A stretch of 64,000 nucleotides of DNA from Desarmillaria ectypa (lineage: Eukaryota; Basidiomycota; Agaricomycetes; Agaricales; Physalacriaceae), in NCBI GenBank assembly GCA_030407005.1, contig JAUDYN010000002.1:1240001-1304000 (forward strand), written 5' to 3'. The position numbers and the translations under genes are program-made. The notes beneath the pieces are model-generated. The model worked only from the letters and a program-made list of their open reading frames with translations, ran no database searches and was not told where the DNA came from. Below are positions 24,612-35,401 of this stretch, piece by piece (position 1 is the first letter of the stretch; each line of letters begins with the position of its first letter).

Positions 24612-26017
24612 GGTGCTGAACGTCTGTATGAGATACGTCAGACTCGAGACCAGTTACGTGTACCCTCAAAGCTGTACAGACCGACAGCAGCAGTTGAACA
24701 AGTCAGTCACAGATGAGTCAAATTCTACCGCTAAAAAAACCGGAGTCAAGGCGAGTATTGTACGAGGAACGACGTGGTCGAGTCGAAACCAAGCTCGTCG
24801 TTCATTGTCCGGTTATTTCAAATCGCCGAACTCCGGTATGATGGCCGCCCTCCGCCCTCCCCCCACCCCCCTCCCCCGCCAAATCCATTGGTCAGGTTCG
24901 TCTCGATGAGATATTTAGAGCTGATCCGTAGTATGCGCCGTACCTCTTGACTCGGCACCTTGCCGGGAGTGGCGCACCGCGCGATCGGTGTTGTCCGACG
25001 CATCGCTGGGGACCTTCACAGCCATGACATGCCCTGTTCTATATTTCGATTCCTTCGGTCAAGCCCTTACTTCTGTATGTTTACATTTCAGACTCTCCAG
25101 GTGTCACCCATCAGCAACCAAAGACGCCACATTTCCCATCAAATCGATTCACACCCAAAAAAGATCGACGACATATTGCAGTTCTCATAGCATCGTGAAC
25201 CTGACGGAAGACAGTTTTTTTTCGTACGCGTGTGATCGCCTCGTGTCCGCCGCGTGTTCTAGTTTGAACTCACCACCAACCTTCGTTTGTAGGGACGTCA
25301 TGGAATGTTGCCCCAGAAACACAGGAACGAACATGAATGCTGGGAACTTCAGGTAGGTGGGAGTTGGCCAAAATTATTTTATTTCCATTGGGAATTGTGC
25401 CGAATTTGACAATAATTTTCTTCTCCAGTTCGATCATCTCAAAAGTAAATCTTGATGACTTGTCGTGGCATTACTGGGCCATTTCGTCAAGTCGACGATG
25501 GACGTTATAGCACCCATGACGTTCTTAACGGCATCACCGCCAGCTTCCGTGCGTTTTCCCCAGGTTCCTTGCTTCATGTCATAAATTATTGTCATTGGCC
25601 TCTAAAGTAGAATTCGCCGTTTTTGGTTTCCGGTGTTAAAATCAAAGTTCACTCTAGTTCTCCGCCTGATCCCTCCAAACTTTATTGCCAGGCGCCAAGA
25701 ACCTTCTCATGTTGTGGCGGCTTCCCTGCTTCCTCGTGTTGCTTTTCGCTGCTATGTTCATGACGTGAATTAAGGAGTCAGGAAGCAGTCTCTTTTAGGA
25801 AACACCCTGTTCTCGGAAACAACAGGAACCCCAGTAAATGTACGTGCGGTCAAGGAACCCGTTCTATTCAAGAATTCTTTCTCCGCGGCAGGTAGAGGGT
25901 ATACAAATAACTGATCATTGCTCAGTACAAGTATTGCCGATAAATTACAATATGTCACACAAGACAGGTTTCTTAAGTTCGTCAACGGAGAGATAGGCAG
26001 CAGCCTCGATTTCCTTT
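24612..26017. other. intergenic, one small uncertain ORF
   Basis: Includes a C-rich tract near 24845-24880 and no recognised family. A minus-strand ORF at 25434-25595 (53 residues, beginning MTIIYDMKQGTWGKRTEAGG) is the most protein-like piece, but it has no recognised relatives. A plus-strand open frame at 24988-25356 has no motif and is probably chance. Confidence 0.3.
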
Positions 26018-27092
26018 TCAAGGTGCACTCAGGACAATCTAAATTTGATGGAATCCGTGAGATCCTTCCGAGATGCTGAATAAAAGAGCCTACACTCATG
26101 AACTGTTCGTAACTCATCTGCACCCAGCCATCGCGATCAGTATCAACGCTAAGGGAAAGATAGACCCAAGTTAGCGGGTCGTAAAAAATAGAAATTACCC
26201 GACGGCGTACCGTTGGAACGCTTCAGTGAGTGTCTTCACCACAACGCACGCTCGTACAAATCTATCGAAGGAAATTCCCGGAGGGGGCCCATATCCCGTG
26301 GAAGGCTCTGAGGCTGGGAACATTCGGTCACTACGGGAAGGAAGGGGAAAGAAAAAGATCGAAACCGCGGACCGTATTTGCGCTCAACAAGCGATAGAAG
26401 ATTGGGTGAAAGACTATACCCAAAGTTGCGCAAAGCCTCCGCCAATTCGCGGCCTTCTATCGATCCTGAACGATCTCTGTCAAAATGCCGGAAAACATTC
26501 TGCCAATCAGAAATGTATTTCCACAGTCCGGCGAATTCTGATCCAAGGCATGTGAACGTTTGGATAAGGAAGTAACAGCATAGGGCCTACCATTGTATGA
26601 GATCGTCCCGCTTCGATCCACGTCCTTGCACGTTTCAGACGGGGTAAAGGAACAAATGAAAAAGCTCACGAAAATTCCCATCAACATCTTTACCGTATCA
26701 AGATCAAATCCTTACAGCCATCTAATTAAACATTTTGGTGAACCGAATTTCATGGGCGGTACTTACTCGTCCAATTTCCTGTGTGAATTCAAGTATATAG
26801 TTGGTCTGTAATTTGTAAAGGAGGATGGAGTTGAATGACACGTACCATTAACCAGGGCAGCTTGCAACTCTGTCACGGTGATGGCACCAGAGTGATCTGT
26901 ATCCACTGCATTGAAATATTGCCATAGTTGAGAGTCAGCGCCCGGCGGTGGGGCTGACGGGCCTGCTTGATATCCATAGCCAGCCTGAGGGGATTGCTGT
27001 GGACGTCCATGGCGAGATCCATGATTTTGATAGCTGCTTCCTGACGATGGGGCATGTTGTAAATAGGTAGGCTGGCCGTAGTTTGTGTACAT
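26018..27092 (-). CDS. penta-EF-hand calcium-binding protein (ALG-2/peflin-like)
   Basis: A calcium sensor of the PDCD6/peflin family. The N-terminus (MYTNYGQPTYLQHAPSSGSS) is Tyr/Gly/Pro/Gln-rich as in peflin. EF-hand loops are visible: DTDHSGAITVTEL, DVDRSGTISYNEF, DRDRSGSIEGREL and DTDRDGWVQMSYEQF. The first three have canonical D-x-D-x-S-G spacing. The C-terminus is recovered by splicing YEQFMS to IVLSAP over a short intron, ending at 26018; QFMSIVLSAP is the typical PEF ending. Reading through the intron would give a long non-homologous tail and was rejected. About six exons. Confidence 0.88.
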
Positions 27093-29304
27093 GATGAGGG
27101 GATGAGTAGAGGCGCTCCTCAGCTATGAGCCGCTGAAAAGGCACCGCCTATTCCGGCGTCATCCCACATGACCGTCACTGTGGCTGTGTCTTTCAGCGCT
27201 CATTAAGGTCTAGTACTTACAAGTACTCTGTACTGCTTAGCTGTCCATGCTGTTACAAGGCGGTGCTCTCTCATTTTATTTTTTCGCTCAAGTAGCACAA
27301 TTTCAAACGGTCGAGAACTGTAGAATTAATTCCCGTACACTTTCACGTTTAAAGTGTATCAATACATTGCCTGCGGTCATTGAGCGGAAATAATGATCGG
27401 AGTCAAACAAACTATATACCCACGAACAACGGCAACCACCTTGTCCTTCACGCAAAGATGTGCGGGTTTCGCATACCTCAAAGTCGGATCTCTTGAGATA
27501 TATTTGGTGAGAAAAGCACAGGATAAAAGTACTGCAGAAATGGCGCACCAGGCAAGCTATGCGCCAAGCGCTGGGAGTGAGTAAGCCATAGATAAGTAAA
27601 TGGGGTACAGAGCCTTGACACGGTGGAATCACATTAGCGGATTCCCAACAGTGTTATCAAGTGACTCCCAGCTGAGTCACCAGACCAAAGTTGTCAATCG
27701 ACACGCAGTATACTCTGATTTCTGTATCGCACGACACCAAAGGATCCGGCAGATAATAAGGAACAAGCCTGGGTGTTAGAAATCGTCGACTTATCAAGAT
27801 CGTCATCGAAATCAGAGGCTGCTTCAGATAAGCGACTATCCTCGAGTTAATTGAACTTTGTTCTTGACCACGATCAAGCATTTTATAGACAAGTCCGATA
27901 AGGTAACTCAGGACGCTTAAATAATTGGCCGAACAACCTGTAAAGGCTCCCGATAGACGAATCTGACGATCGGAAGGTACCTTGCGAGGGTGGGCGTGAG
28001 CGAGGGCAGAATATTTTCATAAGTTAGTCCATGCAGACTCAACCGCTGATTGATGAACGTGAAATCTTTTGGTGAAAATGAAGAGATCAGCTCAAAGACA
28101 AAACCACTATTTTGGTTCTACGGTTGTGCGATGAATACCCGCGCCACATGGTAAATGTTAGGAAACGCTCGTCCTCCGCCAACACGGAGCCGAACGAGCA
28201 TTGAGACCAAGAGGAAGAGAAGAGAAGGAAAATAAAGGGGCTGGTAACTCCGCTACGGATCACCAGGAACGGTTGTCCTGTGTCTGCCATAGTGGGTGGT
28301 TATGGGTCCCATCTTCCGTTTCCAGCCTTCCTTTATAGGATTCATTGGCGGTATCTGCAGTATACTGGGCTCTAGGTGAAAAAGGTCTTGTTTATTGCAA
28401 TCGGGACCCAGCTGCCTTGAGCTAATTGCGTTTTCAGCCTGCTCGCAGCTCTCAGGCATCATTACGACAATCGATGGACAATCGACGCTTATATCTTCCA
28501 TTGACGAATCAAGCTCTTGAAACAATGACGAATAATTAGGCCGATACGAAGACTGCACAGTAGATGTCTCGAACTTTTTTTTTTGACTGAGCTCCAGATC
28601 AAGCGTGGATCCTCATCCTTGTAGCAGAAGGTTCTAGAAGTCCCAGTCATCGACCCATGCACAGCTTCGGTAGCGATGGTAGAAATTATCAACCGTAGAC
28701 GTCAGTCTGCTGCGCATAGGAGCAGTGAAATCGATATCCAACGCTCTTGGAGCTGAACTTCTGGAGAATTACAGCATCGCTGCGCTCAATAGTTCAGATA
28801 ATTTGCCCTACAGGGTTTTGAAAAAATTAGACTATCCTGTCCTACGTGTCGCTGCCAGTGACTAAATTGACACCCAGTGCTAGACGCCAAATATTGAAGA
28901 TAAAGAAACTCACCCGAGGTCATTGTGTTGCTCCCTGCTCAGAATATCTTTACGCGCCCATACTTAGCAAAGAGCTAAGGTCTGCCAGCTTGAATACGTG
29001 ATGGCAACAGCACCTGATGGGAGGAGCCGAGGTAGAATATATAAACATAGGAAATTCCAGCATTTTCATGTTATTCAGCAGATTTACAGAATACATTCGA
29101 AGTCAGAGTGCAGCCTCAGTGGAGCAGTCGTCGCAAGAGGAGGGCAAGGGGTGATTGAGGTCCACGTCCATCGGCGGTCTCCGAGGTCTCTCCGGGGGAC
29201 ACGCGTATCACAGCCTTGTTGCGCCTTGTTGCAGCCACCCTTTTGAATACTCCTCTGCCTCATCGCCTGTCGCTTATCTGGTCACTTTATCTCTTACTTC
29301 CACC
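27093..29304. other. 2.2-kb intergenic region, no gene recognised
   Basis: Minus-strand ORFs at 27303-27632 and 28253-28558 are the longest. The latter reads SIVVMMPESCEQAENAISSR and ends TTVPGDP, but no ATG-led model with splice sites could be made. The last few hundred bases should carry the YPT1 promoter; a TATA-like tract, gaatatataaacata, lies near 29035-29050. Confidence 0.35.
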
Positions 29305-30398
29305 ATGCATACAAGTGAATACGACTACCTCTTCAAGCTCCTCCTCATTGGTGACTCCGGTGTTGGCAAGGTTCGTTCGTGGTACCATCTTTGACCAGAA
29401 GGCTGATTTCTTCCTTCCTTCGTGCTTCAGTCTTGTCTTCTCCTGCGTTTTGCGGACGACACATATACGGAAAGCTACATCAGCACTATTGGAGTGGACT
29501 TTAAAATTCGAACGATTGAGCTCGAGGGGAAGACGGTGAAGCTGCAAATCGTCAGTCACTTTTCCTTTACGTCTTGATATGTCTATTCCGCCTGCTGGCG
29601 TATATTTTTTACTCTCAGAAGAGGGTATATGCGCCCCTGTGGAACTTGCTGCTGTCTACAAGCCTTGCTGCGCCGTTTCCACGTTGTCTCCCAAGACCGC
29701 TCTCTGGCTCGGCTATCATTTGAATGTGCTGTACTGACTCAACGGGGACCTTGCAGTGGGACACCGCTGGTACGTTTCTAGGGCACTCGACCTACTCATA
29801 CGCTCATTCTAACGTCACTTGTAGGACAGGAACGTTTCCGGACTATCACATCCTCATACTATCGTGGCGCGCACGGCATCATTGTCGTTTACGACGTTAC
29901 TGATAATGGTACGTCTTTCTACATTGCAGCTCCACGATTTACTGACCTCCTTTTCAAGACACGTTCTCGAATGTCAAGCAATGGCTTCAGGAGATTGACC
30001 GTTACGCATCAGAGGGCGTTAACAAACTCCTGGTTGGCAACAAGTCGGACTTGACGAGCAAGAAGGTGGTAGAATATTCTGTTGCCAAGGTATGTAAACG
30101 GTCCAACTCATTCATGCGGCCTTATCTATGACACCTCACCAGGAATTCGCCGACACTATTTCCATCCCCTTCTTGGAGACATCAGCCAAGAATGCCACCA
30201 ATGTCGAGCAAGCATTCTTGACTATGGCGAAGCAGATCAAGGACAGGTCGGTCCACCTTCCCCTATTATGTTTCAGTCGCTGACTGCTGCAATTTTCCCA
30301 GGATGGGGTCAACTTCCACACCGGCGGGCGGATCTAAGTCGACGGGTGTCCCCATTGGACAGAATGTGCAACAGCAACAATCCGGAAGCTGCTGCTGA
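29305..30398 (+). CDS. YPT1: Rab GTPase Ypt1/Rab1
   Basis: A small GTPase controlling ER-to-Golgi traffic and autophagy. The protein begins [20 protein letters not shown]. All G motifs are present: GDSGVGKS (P-loop, split by an intron after the Lys), the effector region [44 protein letters not shown] and ETSAK. It ends in QQQQSGSCC; the double Cys is the geranylgeranylation site used by Rab GGTase, whose alpha subunit (BET4) is also in this window at 52.8 kb. About seven exons; stop TGA at 30396-30398. The effector loop and overall sequence point to Rab1 rather than Sec4/Rab8. Confidence 0.95.
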
Positions 30399-30868
30399 GC
30401 GGTGAATGCCCGAATAGAGTTGGGGAATGGTATATTGTCATTGCACTACTCGTCCTGCTTTAATCCTCTCCCCTTCATGTTACCCTCCTGTTCTTACAGT
30501 ATCTGGAATAGTTTTGCGTTTTCCTGTCTTTTCCCCTCCATACATATTTTTTTTCACCTATACACTTACCTCTTGATGGACTCGTCTGATGTCAATTGGC
30601 AGTAGAACTGCACACTGCAGAGTGAATGACATTTCGCACGAAGGGAAGTTCTGGCCAAACAAACCGCCACAACGCATCTTCGCTTGAACTTTGAACGTGT
30701 TCATCGAACCACGGTCGTTGGATTCCCAGCTGTTGGTCGGTGAATTCCTCCCAAGTTCATTGCGTCTGTTGCAACACTTGCCAGTCAGAAATTAGTTGCA
30801 TCTTCCTTTTTACTTCGTTGCACGCCCGCTTTGAGCACAAATTGCGAACCCACGGAGTACAATTTACA
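30399..30868. other. YPT1 3' end and Argonaute promoter region
   Basis: A non-coding stretch of 470 bases between two genes in the same orientation. No motif stands out except T-rich tracts near 30520-30560. Confidence 0.4.
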
Positions 30869-33800
30869 ATGTCCCATCATAATTATGGTCGTGACCGACC
30901 CCAGGATGGCTCAGTTGGACCGTCACGGAACCAATATGGACATAGCAGACCCTCTATGTATGACCGCGGCGGACCGTCGCGAGGACACCTAGATCGTCGT
31001 CACGGTGGTAGGCCACCCGGAGCAGCGCCAGAAAACTCAGGCAATGCTCAGGTTGTCCAAGTCTACGCGAACTTATTCAAGATAACAAGGCTAGTACATC
31101 CGTTTCAGTTCAGCATTCGTAACGCTGTCTAATCCTTTCCAACTTGAAGATTGCCCACCGGTAACTATTACCACTATCAAGGTAGAGTGCCTTTCAAACT
31201 AAGCTTACGCATCCTTCGAACTGAAGGTTTGCGATAGTTTGTACGTCTCAGACATCTGTAGATCTTTGTCTACTACTGAACAAGCTTCCTCCAGCCTTCT
31301 CTCCCGAGGTCAAGATATTCCGTAAGAGGCAGGAACTCATACACAAACTTCAGAATGTCGTCGCAGCAGACGTCTTTCATGACCGCGCGCTCTACGATGG
31401 AAAATATTCAATGTATCTGAGATATACCATCCAGGCGAATGTCTCGGTGTGTTCACTATCTGTCTTCAAGCGGTTTGACGCGCTGACACAAGACGTGCTG
31501 TTCAGTTCGTTGTCGATTTAAGAGAGGGTCTGTCTGTCCAAAGGGCAGTCGAAGGCGAACGTGGCGTTCACCGAATCACATTGACTAGGACAAGCGGGGA
31601 GCCTATTCAGCCCGGGTACGCTCTATATCATTGCTTCGTTTCCTTGTAGGCAGCTTATAACCGGTAGCGACCTTGTCCGAGGAAATTACATGCAGAACCA
31701 GCTTGACGCCAGTCTTGTGGCAACATCCACGAATATTTTGCAGCTGCTTATTCGACAAGAGACTGACCAGTAAGACTTACTCCTGCATTTTGCGACTGAG
31801 TGTCCATATCGTGTCTCTCCAGGAAATACACCCATAATGCCCATTCCTTTTTCTCTCCAGCATCTTCAAAGGCAATCAATGGTGGCCTCGAGCTTTGGAG
31901 AGGCTTTTATCAGTATGTCCATCCGCCTGGCCTGGACGCACGCACTGATGATAAATCACCCATTTCGCATATAGATCTGTACGGCCGACACTGCGAGGAA
32001 TGGTGATCAATGTCGATACGTCCATGACGGTCATGTAAGCAGAAGCCAATATAGAGCATCAGGTCGATAAATCTCTTTGTCTAGGTATGCCTCCGGGCAA
32101 CTCATAGGCGTTGCCCTGAAGTTTCTGGGACAATCAGATGTTCGGTCTCTGGCCTTAAACCAGGGTAATACGAAGTACCATGCTTTGGAAAGATTTTTGA
32201 AAGGAGTGCGGATCACTGTCACGAGCCCTGCGACAGGACGACCCTATACTAAGACGATACGAGGGCTTCAGCCGCAGGCCGGCCGGTATGAATTCAGGAA
32301 AGACGGGAGAATCACAACTGTAGAGGTAAGCCTACGACAGGTGGCTCGTACGAAGCAATCATAAAACATTATAGGGGTACTTTGTTGCTCTAAATCGGAG
32401 AATTAGATACCCCGACATTATAGGACTGCGACTTTCGACCCAGGATGCGGAAAACGCTGTCATCGTACCTGCCGAATTGTGTGACGTCGTACCCGGACAG
32501 ATGTTTAAAAAGCGGTTGCCCAGCGATCTGACAAGTGACGCTGTTTCTTTTGGGACTATCCCGCCGGATCGGAAGTTACAAAGTATCCGTGGTCTCGGAA
32601 GATCCAATGAGCTGCAGTCTCCGGTATGAGTTTCTCGTTGACGTATGCCGCTCGCTTATCCATAACGGACCCTTGACAGATTGTCGGCTACAACCGCTCA
32701 GCTCATATAGTCGAGGCGGGAATGACAGTATCGACGGAACCTCTGACAATTACTGGTACTATACTTCGACCTCCCAGGCTAAAAACGGATGGGGGAGATA
32801 CAGAACATGTGAGAATACCCCTCAAAAAAACAGTTGATTGTGTAATTTGCTTATCTCAGCATCAATAGAGCGTTCAGAACGGCGCCTGGAATTACAACAA
32901 GGTAGGTTTTGTGAAGCCCGCCAAACTGGAGTCATGGTTTTTTGTCAATCTGGACCACATGCATATCAGTCATGATGTGCGAGATACTAAGGCTCGGGAC
33001 CTGGGAGCGCGATGTGCGAGTCTCGGTAAAAAGGTTCTCCTTTCTAAACCTTATCCTTCTGATGTCCTTTTAGGAATGAGTGAGTCTTCCGTGTTTGTTG
33101 CCTGTTTTTTTTTTGACACCTGGAAGAGATCGGTTGTCCTTCTTGCTTGACATTAAATCCCCGGAACATCCTAAATGTAGGTGGAGCGACAAGCAGAAGA
33201 ATTTTTTCTTAGACCAAATTTACAGGAACTAAATGACCAAATGATCGCATATGTCAAGCGCCAGCAAGAACGGGGTGTTCAAAAACCTAAAGTTGACCTT
33301 ATTTTAGTCATATTGCCTCCAAAATCAGACGAGGTCCGCCATGCTGTGAAACATTGGGGCGACATCACTCATGGTAATTCTTTTGTCTATCTTCCACGAA
33401 AAAAGATTATTTTCAAAAAACAACTAAACCACGATTGTAGGTATTCTTACCCAATGTGTGCGATCGGATAAGGTTTCTACAGCTGGTGACCAATATTGGG
33501 CTAATGTCGCATTAAAGTAAGTAAAACTCCAACAAATGTATCTTCTATCAACAACAATTCTACAGGATGAATGCTCGCCTTGGGGGGTATAATTCAGGGA
33601 TCGAATCAGAAATACTCAAGAAAATGACGGTGACGCCAGCGCCCGGTCCGTTCATGATTATGGGTGTGTGGTTGTTTAACAATAATGGCAAACCCGCCTT
33701 TGACATTTTGGAAATAGGCGCGGATGTAAGTCACCCAGGTCCTGGCGTCCTTCGACCATCTGTGGCCAGCCTGGTCTGGTCCAGAGATGAGTATGCTACA

Positions 33801-34895
33801 TTGTACGTCGCGGATATCCGCATACAGCCTCCCCGAACAGAAAGGATCGAGGACCTTCAAGGCATGGTCAAAAGCGCCGTCGATAAATTTGCGAAGCTCA
33901 GCCATGCAGGGCCACCGAAGGCTATCATCTTCTTCAGAGATGGAGTATCCGAGGCGGAGTTCGCTGATATCGGTAACTTGGAAAAATGTATGATCGAGGG
34001 CGCACTTAAAGAGCTTTACCACGAACACCGAAACGACCCACAATGGAAGAACAAGAGAACACGCCTGACATTTCTTTTTGTTGTAAAAAGGTAAAGTTAT
34101 TCTTAAAGTGGTATTGGTTTTGTTCAGTTCCATGCGGTAGGCACCACATCAAGTTCTTCCCCATGACTCCAAGGGGGCAGCATCCGTTAGTCTTCATGAC
34201 CTCTGAAGCGCACTCTTGGGGTTAACGTTTTGTCTCCTATAGAGCAGACAGAACAGGAAATGTCAAAGCTGGGTTTGTAACCTCAGATGAGGAGTTGCGA
34301 CACCCATCATTACCGGACTTCTTCTTGCAGTCACATGGAGCGATACAAGGAAGTGAGTATCAAAAAGATGACATATGTTCTCCGCTCACCGTCCATTTTC
34401 AGCTTCGCGCAGCGGTCACTATGTTGTCTTGCACGATGAGTATTTCGGAAATGACATCAAAGCGTTAGTCTTGCCTGACTTTTTGTTGTGTCGTATTGAA
34501 TTCCGTTCATTCTACAGCATCAAGCAGCTCTCTTTCGATCTGTGCCATGTCTATGCACCTGCCTCAAGATCAGTATCAATACCCGCACCGGTCTATTGTA
34601 AGTTAACGGTTGTACATCTGTCGAATGCTTCTGATGGCCTTGACTGTTCTTTATATTTAGATGCGCACGTATGTATTTTTCACCCCCTTTTTTGCGTCGG
34701 TGTCTCGTATTCATTACGCAACAGGAAGCCTGCTTGAGAGCGCAATACCACTTTGACCCAATGGATAGTACAGTCCGTTACGGAAGTGATAGTGCGTCGG
34801 ATACGAGCGAAGAAAGCATGTTTGATCTGGACAGGTGGAAACGGGCCTTCTATCCAGTTCATCGAAGACTGGAGTACTCGATGTATTTTTTGTGA
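30869..34895 (+). CDS. Argonaute protein (QDE-2/AGO-like), intact copy
   Basis: The effector of RNA silencing, binding small RNAs. The start MSHHNYGRDRPQDGSVGPSR begins an Arg/Gly-rich N-terminal extension. Domains in order: N domain (FSPEVKIFRKRQELIHKLQN, 31.3 kb); linker (GGLELWRGFYQSVRPTLRGM, 31.9-32.0 kb); PAZ (YASGQLIGVALKFLG to RYEFRKDGRITTVEGYF, 32.1-32.4 kb); MID (DLILVILPPKSDE, GILTQCVRSDKV, QYWANVALKMNARLGG, 33.3-33.6 kb); PIWI (33.7-34.9 kb). The slicer tetrad is conserved: Asp in GADVSHPGPG, Glu in RTERIEDLQGM, Asp in FFRDGVSEAEF, His in GTSRSGHYVVLHDE. The protein ends LEYSMYFL. Many exons (about twenty); the intron at 31090-31149 uses a GC donor. The C-terminal insert SDSASDTSEESMFDLD is acidic. 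A decayed paralogue follows directly. Confidence 0.9.
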
Positions 34896-35401
34896 AGTCT
34901 GGGCGAGTCGCTGATCTATCGATGGAAGATTTTGAGTACGGGTTTATACCTTCTACGTGGTTGTACAGTTATGTTTGGTGGAAGGCGCAAGCTATGTATT
35001 TGATACAAATGTAGGTGTTTATACTGACTCAATTATATGCGATTACCCCATAGTTAGTGTCGCCGCATCCCTCAGCGACCTAACAACGCGCTGCAACTAC
35101 CGCTGATATCGATAAAAGGACTCCGTGCCCTTCTGGCTTATCAGGCAAATCTAGCCATCGTAGACTTCTTTCTAGAAGCCTCAAGGTCTTCGCGAGCATT
35201 CCAGCCCCACTGAATGATTCCCGATGTTTCCAACACCGCGACGTGGTCATATACTCGTGATCGTGGCGACGGTATATTTGAAATCTCTTCGTACACCAAC
35301 TTTCTCCCACATACTTTCACGATGGCGTGTCCCTCATCCCAAGAGTTCGCCGTTTTAACTAATTGCTTTGCCATAGACAGGCTTGCTCCAGCTCTGTAGC
35401 C
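34896..35401. other. spacer between the two Argonaute copies
   Basis: A minus-strand ORF at 35141-35374 (77 residues: MAKQLVKTANSWDEGHAIVK to EDLEASRKKSTMARFA) fills part of the 506-bp spacer. Its composition is protein-like, but I recognise no family, and it has no clear splice partners. Confidence 0.35.

Noticed and set aside
25770..26123. Long C-terminal extension of the penta-EF-hand protein
   Set aside because: Splicing after YEQFMS to IVLSAP restores the standard family ending; the extension has no homology I recognise.
33606..34133. 175-codon minus-strand ORF
   Set aside because: Antisense to the PIWI exon of the intact Argonaute, whose motifs prove the plus-strand frame.
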